Below are positions 12,040-23,968 of a stretch of 64,000 nucleotides of DNA, piece by piece (the first letter of the stretch is position 1; each line of letters begins with the position of its first letter). Below the pieces are notes generated by a model, which did not search any database, was not told the origin of the DNA, and saw only the letters and a program-made list of their open reading frames with translations. Source of the DNA: Todiramphus chloris collaris. Its lineage: Eukaryota > Chordata > Aves > Coraciiformes > Alcedinidae. A program made the translations under genes and the position numbers. Location: NCBI GenBank assembly GCA_025345505.1, contig JANVCC010000261.1, forward strand, positions 1,755,486 to 1,819,485. Reading direction: 5' to 3'.

Positions 12040-12590
12040 TGTCCCAATCACCTCTGTATAAGATTGTTTTCTAAGGGTAGTGGGTGCTGGCAGTGCCTCT
12101 GTGAGGAGAGGCCAGGGGCTGCCCCGTGCCCAGCACGGCCAGTTCCAGCCCAGCCCGTCACCCAAGACAGCGGTGCCTTTGGGAAAACACCACTAAGAAA
12201 GGTCAAAAGCACCTGATGGGCAGAGGTGGGGTAGAAGAAGAAAGGGAGGACAGCAGAGTAAGCACCAGGGTGAGAGAAGGAGGAGGTGGAGATGGTCCAG
12301 GTGCCCATGGGAGAAGAGCAGGGTGGAGGAGGTATTTCCCTGCAGCCCGTGAAGGACCGTGGTTGAGGATATCTCTTGAAGGCAACTGCAGTCTGTGGAG
12401 AGCCTGCATTGGAGCAGGTTTATCCTGATGGAGCTGTATCCCCTGGGAGGGACTCCATGCTGGAGAAGAGGTGAGGAGGAAGCAGCAGGAGAGACAAAGT
12501 GTTATGGGCTGACTGCAACCCCTCATCCAATTCCCCATCACCCAGAAGACAACTTTCTTAAGCCTGAAATGAGCTGGTGAGAGATGTATG
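12040..12590 (+). mobile_element. Avian ERV/LTR-type retrotransposon relic
   Basis: Contains blocks I associate with a common avian LTR-retroelement family: a purine-rich section with GCAGAGTAAGCACCAGGGTGA, then CCTGCAGCCCGTGAAGGACC, imperfect CTGGAGCAGG-type units (CATTGGAGCAGG, then ATGCTGGAGAAG), and GAGAGACAAAGTG before GGGCTGACTGCAACCCC. No coding domain is present. The class (probably ERVL-like) and exact ends are uncertain. A 197-codon minus-strand frame across it looks incidental. Confidence 0.5.
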
Positions 12591-13557
12591 TTCTTACTAC
12601 TAACCCAGCCTTCTGATGTGTTTTCCACCAGCATCCCACAAGCAAACCAGTTTGACACGACCATAGTGGCTGCAATGCAGGGGAACATATCAGAAATAGT
12701 ATCTGGCAGATTCAAACTATCTCTTCTAAGTGGTTTTTTTTTTCTTTTTTTTTTAAAGAGGGACTGAATAATGTAGAATACACACAGCAGCATCACAGCA
12801 CTGGCTCTAGAAATGTCTGCTGAGGATTTGGAAGAGGAAGGGCTAAATCAATACTTCAAATACAGCAGAGATCAATCGATTGGTTGGTTGATTGATTGAT
12901 TGAGATACTGCACTAACAGTGGCCAGCATCCAACACAGAGGGCTAGAAGCCAAGGCATGTTTTGGCATGAAAAATATCCAAAATACCTTATACTAAGTCT
13001 TGTTACAAATGAATAGCAGGGGACCAGGTCACTGGCAATGAAACACTGACTTCGTGCAGAAAGAGAGCACGGGGCTGTTACTCCCCTGAAATCTCCTTAA
13101 GCTGTAACTTCAGGATTGGATTTCAGTGGTTCATGGGCTCGTATTGGCTTTCTGAAAGGGGATAAATTTCAGCCTCGTTAAGCAACTGATATTTCTCCCA
13201 CTTGCACTTAAAGCCATTCTGAAGTTAGTACCTTATTTGACACACATTGTCCTAGAAATATTTTATATAGATAGTAGTTTTCTCTGTTTGCCTATTAAGC
13301 TTCTCTAAGCTTTTCAGCTCTGAGGAGATGCTGAGGATAATGCCTGATAGGGTGCTGAGGGACAAAAGGCAATTAGCATCCCTCTGGAAAGGGAATCGAT
13401 TTGGCATTTGTGCAATCCCTCTTAGGAGAGGGAACACCGGAGCTGTTAGCTCTGCTGGTACATGATGCTATCTGAGTTTCTTCAGGATCAACTGAAATAT
13501 TACAGTTCTCACTTTTTGTTATGTTTCTATCACATCGAAAAACTTCAAATACATTTT
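12591..13557. other. Intron, no gene recognised
   Basis: No coding feature seen. It contains a small (GATT)n stretch near 12875-12902 and a T-rich run around 12733-12755. Confidence 0.5.
12874..12902 (+). repeat. (GATT)n-type microsatellite
   Basis: Short run of TTGG/TTGA tetranucleotides with GATTGATTGATTGA at its end. Confidence 0.8.
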
Positions 13558-13973
13558 CACAGAATCACAGCATGGTAGGGATTGGAAAGGACCTCGAAAT
13601 ACCATCGAGTCCAACCCCCCTGCCCCAGCAGGGTCACCCAGGGCAGCCCACACAGGAACAGAGCCAGGGGGGTTGGAAAGGCTCCAGAGAAGGAGACTCC
13701 ACAGCCTCTCTGGGCAGCCTGGGCCAGGCTCTGGCACTCTCACAGGGAAGAAGTTTCTCCTGATGTTTCCATGGACCCTCCCATGTCCCAGCTTGCACCC
13801 ATCACCCCGTGTCCTGTCACTGGATGTCCCTGAGCAGAGCCTGGCTCCAGCCTCCTGACACTCGCCCTTTCCATCTTTATAACCATTAATGAGGTCACCC
13901 CTCAGTCTCTTCTCCAAGCTCAAGAGCCCCAGCTCCCTCAGCCTTTCCTCAGCAGGGAGATGTTCCACTCCCT
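13558..13973 (-). mobile_element. CR1 LINE 3' end, sense to XKR4
   Basis: Begins at the element's 3' terminus (TCACAGAATCACAGCATGG) and runs backwards through GAGTCCAACCCCCCTGCCCC and CCAGGCTCTGGCACTCTCAC to AGGGAGATGTTCCACTCCC. It belongs to the low-divergence subfamily seen also at 30.1 and 14.1 kb. Its left 240 bp form the first arm of an inverted repeat with 14103-14342. Confidence 0.95.
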
Positions 13974-14044
13974 TGTGTTAGTGATTGTTTTTCCAGTAAC
14001 AGGAAAAGAAGTCTATTTAATGAATTACTGTGAAAATTATTTTA

Positions 14045-14342
14045 TTTCAGTAAAGCATTTGACACCATCTCCCACATCATCCTCGCACCTGAACTGAGGA
14101 ACAAGCTGGGACTTGGGAGGGTCCATGGAAACCTAAAGAGAAACTTCTTTCCCTGTGAGAGTGCCAGAGCCTGGCCCAGGCTGCCCAGAGAGGCTGTGGA
14201 GTCTCCTGCTCTGGAGCCTTTCCAGCCCCCCTGGATCTGTTCCTGTGTGGGCTGCCCTGGGTGACCCTGCTGGGGCAGGGGGGTTGGACTCGATGGTCTC
14301 CAGAGGTCTCTTCCAACCCCTGCCCTGCTGTGATTCTATGAT
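14045..14342 (+). mobile_element. CR1 LINE, internally deleted (RT fragment joined to 3' end)
   Basis: The first ~57 bp translate to a reverse-transcriptase fragment, FSKAFDTISHIIL, on the plus strand. At about 14101 this joins directly to the CR1 3' region at AAGCTGGGAC, skipping the roughly 0.9 kb that separates these parts in the 42.2 kb copy. The 3' end is intact, with CGATGGTCTCCAGAGG and the TGTGATTCTATGAT tail. A deletion or template jump during reverse transcription would explain it. Confidence 0.85.
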
Positions 14343-17300
14343 AACCTCCTCATCACCCTCCTAAAAGAAAATCTATATTTTCACCTACTGTACAAATAAT
14401 GTACATTGAAGCAAAGACTAACTAACCAATTTGAACAATATTCAGTGTATTCTGGGAAGCCTGGAGATTAATTCTTGTTCTACCTCAGCTTTGGATTATT
14501 TTAGACCTCAATATTAGTTATAGAGCCATTTGTTCTACAACTGTATCTCTACCTGTCTTTGATAAATCTAGAATATGTCCCCATGATGTACATATGTAAA
14601 AGTTATGTATCTGTCTACAGTTTATATGTGCAGTATATTTAGATTTATATACTACACACAGACAGATAAACTGGCACAATTTGAAGACTCCAATAAAAAT
14701 AATGACTCAACATTTCCGCTGAAAAGCTTTTTCAATATTTATATGTGGTGTGTGCCAAAAAATTGCACCTCATTGCAAGATTAAATTAATCTAATTTCAA
14801 TTTCTGGTGCTTGTCTAGAAGATTGAAAACGCTTCCCTGGCTCCTGCCATTAAACATTTTTCTCATGTACAAGTACCCGTAGAGGATGATGGAATTAGTT
14901 CTTCAGCCTTTTCCCAATATCCTGGGCTGATTAGTCCCTTTAAGTCTTACATCCAAAGGGTTGATCAATGGCCTCTGGGACCATTTTGTTCCTCTCCCTT
15001 GAATTTCATTCAGTAGCTTCATGCTCCAGGAGGTGTGAATCACAGAACAGGGCACAGGCTTTTAACAGAGCTCTTACTGGTGGTGTTCACATGTGTCTAT
15101 GGCCTGTCTTCCTTCTACAAACCCATGAATCCAAATAAAGCTTGAGGCCACCACTCGACACTGAGATCTCACAAACAAAGGAGCTCTGCTGACTACTACG
15201 GTATCCTCTGAATTATTGTTTTTTTAAGACATTTTCCCATCCTATAGGTGTAGCCTGTGGTTCTGGTTCCCAAAACACTTTTCTGTATTAAAACATAATC
15301 AGTTTGATGTGATAATATTGACCGAATGATTCAGATCTAGTTGTGATGGTAACCTGTCCTACGCATACATCTCTGTGCAAAGCCAAGGAAAACTTAACCA
15401 GACACTCAAAACCCAGCCAGGAAATGTCACCTATCATCACTGATAACGCTATCAAACAAGAGGAGAGCAAGGGCAAGTGTTTGGTAGGCACTGCTAAGCA
15501 CTTCCTCACTCAGTCTTTCCTCATTTTCATAGCCACCTAGAAGAGAGCTTTTAGGTCACTTAATGTGATCCCTACTCACTCCTACTTGAAGACTGTGCAT
15601 CATTTTTAAGTCCTGTGAACATAAATAGTGTATTTTATTATAATTTATAGGTTTTTTTTTTAAATTATAATTGCTGCTGTCTTCATTCTAACCTGTAAGT
15701 TTCTGAAAGATAACAGGTCTGGGTTACAAGACCTAGCACTCATGAAATAACTGTTTGCAGAATTCTGCTATCTAGCCTAACTATCTAATGCAGTTAACCG
15801 TTCTATTGCACTGAATTAATGTCAAATTACTCTATACTTACTTTTTAGCCGTGCACCTTTTCTTTTATCATTTTAAGACTTGTTTCTTTGTGCAACTGCA
15901 CATCAGTCTGCTCCATGGCAATTAAGAACGATCAATTGATTGCAGCCGAATTTGACACAGAAATAGATGTCTCAAAGATACCAAGTTCTGTAAAGTTCAG
16001 GGAAAACAGCAGCTAGAGAAGGGTCCAAAGAAGTGTTCCCACTGAAAGGAAAGCAGACTTCAGGATTTTTTTCTGCCTCTAGGCATTTTTATTCCAAGAG
16101 CCAGGGACCAATTAGTAAGTGAATAAATATGTTTCTGGCAGCTAGCAAATCCACACAGATAGAACTTTGAGCTATTCCCAGCAGATACTGCCTCTTACCC
16201 ATCCAATCCCAGAGTCATGAGAAGAAGTCACAGTTTTTGGTTTTTTTCAAAAGAACCTCCTACAGCAGTGAATTCCATAGGAAACTAACACTCATGGTAA
16301 TGGGAAAGAAAGCGTTACTTTTATTAACTCCTTCACATTTTAACAGGAGATGTCACACTGAGCTGTCCGTGGTCTGTCTGTGCCAGTAACTAAGTGAACA
16401 AGGGTATCCACCACTTCTCACTTTTTCCAAAGCAGCCTTCATTATCTGGGGTATTTCAATTCACTTTCTTCTGTTCTGACTAATGCTCCTACTTGCTGAA
16501 TTATGTCACCAGAATAACCCCTGCCCTAGGCCTCTATTCAGTTTTATTACCTCTCTTTCTCATAATGAGGTGAGAAAAACCTGAATACAATATCCAAGTA
16601 ATCAAGGTAAAGTTCCATAGAATGGTGGAATATATTGGTGCCCATTTGCTGTCACATTGTATTTCTGTCTGCATTAAAATAATTTATGCTATTCACAGAG
16701 TATCTGGATCCATAAATTAATAATTTAACATCAGAATAGATAAAGTTATAGCCGTGACCTCAATACACCCAATACTGCTAGAGTTCATAAACTGCCTATC
16801 TCTGAGCCTTATAGGAAATGTGTGTGATGTACGTGCAAAGGACGTGCCTGCCAATATTCTGTTAGTAAAACATGATTTCAGTCCCCAGTATAAGATTCCC
16901 TTTCTTTTATCTGGGCTGAAAAGGTGACAAAATTTCCCCTTACAGCTCCATTGTATTCCTCTAAGCTATTCAAGCTGAGCAACAAATTAGCTCCCAGAAT
17001 GTGGGTATTCCTGTGAATGGGATATTTTAACAATGCTTTGCAGATCTGGCACCTTTCCTTAAAATATTTTAGTATTCTCTGTAGTCACTACATTATTCTT
17101 AAAATAGCTCACGAAGAACGAGTTGCCTGAAATATCAGCGTACGAAGCCGCTTCAAGAGGAGGAACCCTGGAGTTTTACAGCAGAGTCTATTACCCAGGC
17201 CACAAGGTACGTGCCTTCAGGGGCACCTCAGCACCACTTTGCAGCAGATGCCTTCTTGGCCACACTTCCAGACAACAAATGAGCCGCCTGCATTCATACT

Positions 17301-17640
17301 GTGCTTATCAGTGGACTGTCTTATCAGCATCACTGTCCATGAGCCAGCATTGCAGGCTGTGCCCGCGCTTCAAGAACCAGCTTATCAGCGTTGAGCTGCA
17401 GCTTTGGGAAGCTCTTTCCTGAGCAATCAGGTTATCTGGAAGGTAAACACCTTGGGATGTTGAGTTCCAGTCAATCTAACAAGAGCAACTGGATTTTGAA
17501 AACAGGTCAAAGCAGCAAGGAGAAAAATGGTTTCAAATTAGCCTTCAACGCTACTGGCCGGGGGCAGGGATTTCATTCTCACAAGCACGCGGCTAGAACC
17601 ATTACAGCTCAGAATGATCACAACGGGCTTATAAGAGGGC
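14343..17640. other. AT-rich intron, no gene recognised
   Basis: No exon or transposon recognised. A perfect 11-bp inverted repeat around a T-run lies at 15637-15671. The remainder is low-GC sequence with short frames. Confidence 0.5.
15637..15671. repeat. Perfect inverted repeat (11-bp arms, 13-nt loop)
   Basis: ATTATAATTTA at 15637-15647 is matched by TAAATTATAAT at 15661-15671, with a loop that is mostly T. It could form a small hairpin. In AT-rich DNA it may be chance or a short expansion product. Confidence 0.8.
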
Positions 17641-17940
17641 TAATATAAATAATCATAATATAAATGATAATACAAATAATATATATTATATATATGATAT
17701 ATAAAACATATTATACTATGTAAATATGTAAGATATATATAATAGAAATATATAATAGAAACTATATAAATATATAATAAATATATAATCCTGGAAATAT
17801 ATCATGATATAAATAATTATATAAATATGTAATAGAAAGAGATCATAATAAAATATACCACAATAAAAATATGTCATAATAGAAATAATCACAAATAATA
17901 ATAGAAATAATCATAATAGAAATAATAATATAAATAATCA
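17641..17940. repeat. AT-rich low-complexity block
   Basis: About 300 bp made almost only of A and T with scattered G, built from loosely repeated ATATAAT, AATAATCATAAT and AATAGAAATAAT motifs. Likely an expanded, decayed microsatellite. Confidence 0.9.
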
Positions 17941-18180
17941 AGAGCTATAGAAATAAAACCACCTTATCACCTTTCTACATCCTGGATCAAGAAGAGCTTT
18001 GTTTATCTCCTTACAACTGCAGGTGAAGTTCTGTGCCTGCACCCACCCAAGGCACGGGGAGAATGCCTGACACGAACACTGGGACACCTTTGGGTGAGTA
18101 CAAGACAAATTTTCTTGGGAGCTTTCCCAGCCTTTGGATGCCACTCAACAAGTTCTCACAGCAGTGATGGATTTGGTGAT

Positions 18181-18296
18181 AGATGGATAGGGCTGTGAGC
18201 AACCTGCTCTAGTGGGAGGTGTCCCTGCCCATGGCAGGGGGGTTGGCACTGGATGAGCTTTAAGGTCCCTTCCAACCCTGACAATTCTATGATTTG
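18181..18296 (+). mobile_element. CR1 LINE 3' terminus
   Basis: The final ~116 bp of a CR1: GGGCTGTGAGCAACCTGCTC, GTGTCCCTGCCCATGGCAGG, TTTAAGGTCCCTTCCAACC and a shortened tail. Strongly 5'-truncated. Confidence 0.92.
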
Positions 18297-21136
18297 TTCC
18301 AGGCTTCACGTTTGTGCAAATAAAACTTCTAATGGGTTTCATGCTAATTTGCTGGCAATAACTGTTAGATGAACTAATTCTTCTTAGATTAGTTTTACAG
18401 CAGTGTAAAATTTCAATAGTTTTCCTCATCTGAACGGGATTTGAGGACTGGGTATTTATGAGCATAAATTCTATGGATCATTAGCAGAATTTGGTTCACT
18501 AAATCCTTATGGGCCTTTTGGAAATTTCTTCTCTGATATACTTAGTAAAATTATTCAGTCAAACACTTCAACTTGAATTTATTACTTGTGGCCAATGGCA
18601 CATTCCAGCACAGTCACATCTGGTACTTCCACACTTGTTGCCATAACGTATATACTCCGCTGTTTCAATACCAATTTAATAGCAGAGCTGGCTAAATAAA
18701 GATATTGGCTTAAATCCATATTTTCTGAAATAAGCTGAATGGAGGCAAAGATTTGCTACTTGTCTTCAGGAAATTCTTTTGCGTATTTAGAACAGGAATT
18801 AAGCAGCAATTTTATTGGCATGCTAGAAGTAGAATATTAACAAATTTCCCTAAGTCTATAAAAGCTACCATATACTAGGTATCACCAACCTGAACAGAAA
18901 TATTCCTGCATGGTAATAATGTCCTCAAAATAGAAGTCTATAATGTCAGCACTTAAGCTGACATAATGAATGCCAGGCTATCGTACAATTATTACTCTGC
19001 ACAGTGTATAATTAGAGAAAGTGGAGAATATTCTGGGCCTGCAGTGTCTCTATTGTTGGACTGTTTAGTAAACTTGATTGGCAGCTTCTCTGTTAATTTT
19101 TTTTTTGAAGCAGCAGGGAATCAAGTCGTGCAGTCCCTTTGAGTGACAGCTGAAGAAAACCGACTAATAAGCGAACGCCCCACGCTGCACGTGAAAAAGG
19201 CAAACATCATCCGGAAAAAGGAACTGAAGTAGCCAATTTGTATAATAAACGACTTTATAAGGCACGCGTGACGACAGAACTGAGGAAAAATGGGATGCTG
19301 GTCCAGGTGGGCTGCCTGCAGCAGGCACCCGCAGCACGGCACAGGGTGCCTTTACATCCCAGAAGGGTAGCACTATATACCTCGGCTACACCGCCAAGCA
19401 ATTACAGAAATTCTTATTATAATTCGTTTGCTTATTTTTACTTTTCCTGGGCTGAAATTAACCCAAGCACCCTCTGCGTATCTGAAGGCAAATACTTTAA
19501 TAATCAGGCATATTTTTCATAGGGAATGTAGGTCCTCAGCCCTTAAAGCAGCTGGAGGGTGGAAGGGGGGAATCTGCCAATACATTAAGCTGCAGTACAT
19601 TAAAGCAGCTTGGGGGTGGCTGGCGTTTGCCTTGCTGCTGACTGTTTCAGAGCCCTATCGATTGAGCTGATGAGCTTTGGCCAAGTGCAGCCACGTCTCC
19701 TTTCTCGGGGCCAGGCTCTTCGCGCAGGAGGGAACGGCTCCTGGCCTTCCCGAGCACCGGGGGACCGCTGCACGCTGGAAAGCTCTCCAGCAGACCCTGG
19801 ATGGGAGCTGAGGTTGTGAGATAGGTCAGTGCGAGGCTCTTCCCTCAGTGATGAAGCATCAAAGCCTCAGAAAACCACCTAAATGGAATGGTTGAGAGAC
19901 AAGATGGGGAGGGAGGGAGAGAGGGAAGAAAGTGGAGCAAAGGTTTAATGTGTTGTAAGCAACTGGAAAACGCCTGCGATTCTTTCCACGAGGAAAAATA
20001 AGGTTCTCCAGGACTGCTTTCAGTACGGGCACATAGTCACAGGGGAGGACAAAGGAACAGAAAGAGCTGTTTGTTAACACAGTTCTCTGTCTTGTGCTGA
20101 CTGTGGTTGCCAGCATTTCACCTCTGGGCTAGAACGTTTTTCCTTTGCTGAATGGTGACCCACGGCCCAACGAGGAGCAAGGGCAACGCGTACTACAGTG
20201 GCATCTGGCTCGTGTTAAATGCAACGTTAAGAAAGACTTTAGTTGAAATTTGTGTAAAGTTCTGGTTCCCTTTTCAAAAGTAACTTCAGCTTGGATCCGT
20301 AGCAGTATTTAGGTATCTAAACTCCCCGATGTCAGTGGGAATCAGACATTAAAGCACTTCAGATGAAATCCTACGGGCCAAGACCTCCACATTTAAAAAT
20401 AACATAAAGTTTGCTGTAAGAGCCCTACTACAGCTCAAAATAAACCCTTACGTTGAATCCTCAGTGCCAGTTCCAATTCAGTTATAGTCTTGGAAGTGTA
20501 ACCTGAGGGCACATTGACCTGGTCCCTTGCTGAGGACACATTCACTGCCTGTCTGGGAAAATTACTACGCTTTCTCCAAGGCTTGATCTATATTTCCAAC
20601 AGTGGTTTTCTTCTGCTAACTTTAAAATGTTCAGCCTGGCTCTGCTGTTTCCAGGGGCAGACAAAAGAGGCTCTTTCTCTATCCTTTTCTGCCTTTGGTC
20701 AGTCACGCACCCATGAACTTGCTTTTCCTCTATGCTGAAGCTCCTCTGTAAACAACACTAGAAATCGATGAAAAATCCAAGACAAGGTAAAAGCACCATT
20801 AGAACAACCTTCCAGGAGGGAAAACACATCATCATTCAGTGGGCACTGTATTTCTAGAGCAAGAGTCTTTTGACAAATTGCTAGTTCCTTGCAGCAGTCC
20901 ATGGGATTCACTAAACCCTTCCAAGTGAGCGTGAGCAGATGTAAGGACCCTTCCCAACCACAGAAGATCTGAGCCCAGTCAGACAAGGATTTACATTATT
21001 TGCCCTCAAGTCCACAAGTGCTGCATGCTAACTAGCCATAGGTGTAGACAGGCAGAACTACTTATATGAAATCTGGGACAAAGCAAAGAGGAAATCAGTA
21101 CCTATGTTCTCAAAGAACAGTGTAGGTGTTGGTCTG
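18297..21136. other. Intron, no gene recognised; locally CpG-richer near 19.7 kb
   Basis: No coding exon is supported. The stretch 19680-19810 has several CpGs (CGTCTC, TCTCGGGG, TTCGCGCAGG, CCCGAGCACCGGGGGACCGC) against an AT-rich background. The rest is unremarkable. Confidence 0.5.
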
Positions 21137-21605
21137 GCACATCTGACAGGGATCTACTGCAGAGAGCCCAATGGAGGCTACAAGGATGCTGAAGGGACTG
21201 GAAGATCTCTCTGGTGAGGAAAGGCTGAGAGCCCTGGGGCTGTTCAGCCTGGAGAAGAGAAGCCCGAGAAGGGATCTTCTGAATGGTTACAAATCTCTGC
21301 AGGGTGGGGGGCAAGGAGAAGCTCTTTTCAGTGCTGCCCTGGGATAGGATGAGAGGTGATGCTCACAAACTGAAACACTGAGTTCCACCTCAACGTGAGG
21401 AGAAATGTTTTCCCTCTTGAGAGTGCCAGAGCCTGGCCCAGGCTGCCCAGAGAGGCTGTGGAGTCTCCTTCTCTGGAGCCTTTCCAGCCCCCCTGGATCT
21501 GTTCCTGTGTGGGCTGCCCTGGGTGACCCTGCTGGGGCAGGGGGGTTGGACTCGATCTCCAGAGGTCCCTTCCATCCCCTACCATTCCATGACTATGATT
21601 CTATA
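21137..21605 (+). mobile_element. CR1 LINE, 3' ~470 bp
   Basis: It aligns by eye with the 42.2 kb copy from the GAGAGCCCAATGGAGGCTAC block to the end. The GATGATCTCC motif near the tail is shortened to GATCTCC and the tail is CATGACTATGATTCTAT. Recent subfamily. Confidence 0.95.
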
Positions 21606-23615
21606 TCCTTCCAGGGTCATTTTGCCAAGGCCACAGCACAATACCCTACCTGACCAGATATATTACTGGTAAAGTCACAGGGTATAGGTAAAAACCCAGG
21701 CAGACATGCCCAGCTTTCCTTCTGAATTAACTGAATACAGAGGAACAGAAGCAGCAGCAATACAGCAAATTGCTTCACTTATGCACAGCCAGCTGGAACA
21801 TCAAATAGCAAACCCAGGAAACATTTAAAAACCCTGTCCATGACTGTGACAGAGATGAAATTACTACTGCCCCTTTACTGTTTGTGATGGTCTTCTGCAA
21901 TCCAAAGGAACATTGTGCCAGAAATTAGTTTTCTAAAGAAATTTTGGGTTTACTCAGAAAAATTCCAAAAGATATTCAACATACTTCAGGAATCTCCAAG
22001 GTTAATTGTCAAATTCAGCAGGACGCCCTGTCAACTTCTCTCTGGTAAATACAGGCTTTTGATCAGCAGACTGTCAACTGTATTTCTTTAGAAGCCAAGT
22101 GTTCCTAGAAACACATTTAAAGGCTGCATTTAGAGGTTGTGCCACAACACTGCAGAGCTGCAAAAACTGGTCACATATGGAGGCAAACAGTTCCGAAAGG
22201 TTAACCCTCCTCAGCCGTGATGGGCTCTGACACCCTGTGGATGCCAACTGGCTGCAGACAACACCAGAGAGGAAGAGCTGTGGGTATGTCAGGAAAGGTG
22301 ACAGCTGCTTATTTGGATGAAAATTTACAGCTTAAAATGGTAGGATGGAAAATCTGCAGGGTATTGTAGGAAGGTCAATGATATGGATGTTAAGACTGGG
22401 AACAGGCTCACGACTGACTTAATCCTGAGTGAGTTTTATGCCTGAGATCATGAATATTTATTCTAAGTAATCCATTATTTATATTAGTATGTAAGTATAT
22501 TTGTTATAAATATCTTCTAAAAACAGAATTAGTTAAAAAACATAAGGCATCCAGCACAGTCACCCTAGACAAGCACGCAAAAATTCTGCAGAAGATTTTC
22601 AAGGTCAAATTTAGTGCAGACGTAAAAATAAACATGTCTCACACTCATCTGTCCTGAGACAATCTCCCAAGCAAATATGGGCTGAGTGTCAGTAAATCCA
22701 GTTTGTGGTGCACTCCACTTCCAGCTAATACAGCCTGCACTGTCAAACAACCCTCTCAATTAAAGCCTCCTCGCTATTTACGGTTGAACCTCAAACACCC
22801 TTGTGAAGTATTATTATGTCTCTATTTCCATTTTATAAATTAAAACCCGAGAGGTACATAGACTCCTTGAAGAAATGTAAGCAGCTTCTTTGATACTTTG
22901 AGCACTGATGAACCATCAGCTCATCCCATTCTCTCCAGGCAGCCAGATTAAGTCTTGTTAGAAATGAAATGGCACCTGACTCCAGTCTCTGGGCTTGCTG
23001 TAGGATATGTAGGTAAAACTCAATGGACAGGGATATACAGACCGTTGGACCTTAATTTCTATGAAACTGCAGCTGCCCAAACCAATAGAATGACCTCTGG
23101 GAGAAGCTGCAAGATGAATCCATTTTCCCATGTCTCAAGTCCTTCCTTTTCTACAAAGCCTTCCTTTCCTTCTTTGTTTTCTTTTGCTAAGAAGAACAGA
23201 TAATTCCATGGTCAAGAATATTTTACAGAAAGCATCATAATTTTTTCCCCTTAAACTCATCAATAAATCTTCAAAAGAAGGCAGTGCTTACTTCAGTGAT
23301 AATTTCAGTAACTGTATTCCATGGAGACAAAAAGATAAGAATAAAATCAATTAAAAAACCCCACCCAGCAGACCTGATGTAAATGATAATATCATTCACA
23401 TGGAGTCCAAAGGAAAAATACATGGCTTTGTTAACCTCCAGGGAACGAAGGAGCAAATGTTGTAGGACAGTGCTCTTATCCTTATTCATGCTCAACAGCA
23501 CTGTCCTGTTCACACAGTAGCAGAACTCCTTGGGATCACTTATCAGGATACCTAAAGCTACGCTTTATGAGTTAATATGCTTCAGAATATGAAATAATCT
23601 TTTTCACAGAAATGT
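21606..23615. other. Intron, no gene recognised
   Basis: Ordinary non-coding sequence. No repeat family or exon recognised. Confidence 0.5.
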
Positions 23616-23968
23616 GGCTCTGAGGAGACCTCATTGCAGCCTTCCAGAACCTAAAGGGGACCTAGAAAAAAGCTGGAGAGGAACTTTTTACAAGGGCATC
23701 TTGTGACAGGACAAGGGGTGATGGCTTTAAACTGAAAGAGGGTAGATCTAGATTAGATGTAAGGAAGAAATTCTTCACTCTGAGGGTGGTGAGACACTGG
23801 AACAGGTTACCCAGAGAAGCTGTGGATGCTCCATCCCTGGAAATGTTCGAGGTCAGGTTGGATGGGGCTCTGAGCAACCTGGTCACCTGGGAGGTGTCCC
23901 TGTCCATGGCAGGGGGAGTTGGAACAAGATGATCTTTAAGGTCCCTTCCAACCCAAAGCGTTCTATGT
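23616..23968 (+). mobile_element. CR1 LINE, 3' ~350 bp
   Basis: From GAGGAGACCTCATTGCAGCC to TTCCAACCCAAAGCGTTCTA, including the GGTGGTGAGACACTGGAACA and GTGTCCCTGTCCATGGCAGG blocks. It belongs to the older subfamily with TTTAAGGTCCC and is more diverged than the 21.1 kb copy. Confidence 0.93.

Noticed and set aside
12203-12796. 197-codon minus-strand open reading frame
   Set aside because: It runs antisense through an ERV-type relic and T-rich sequence, is Pro/Ser-rich from composition and shows no domain.
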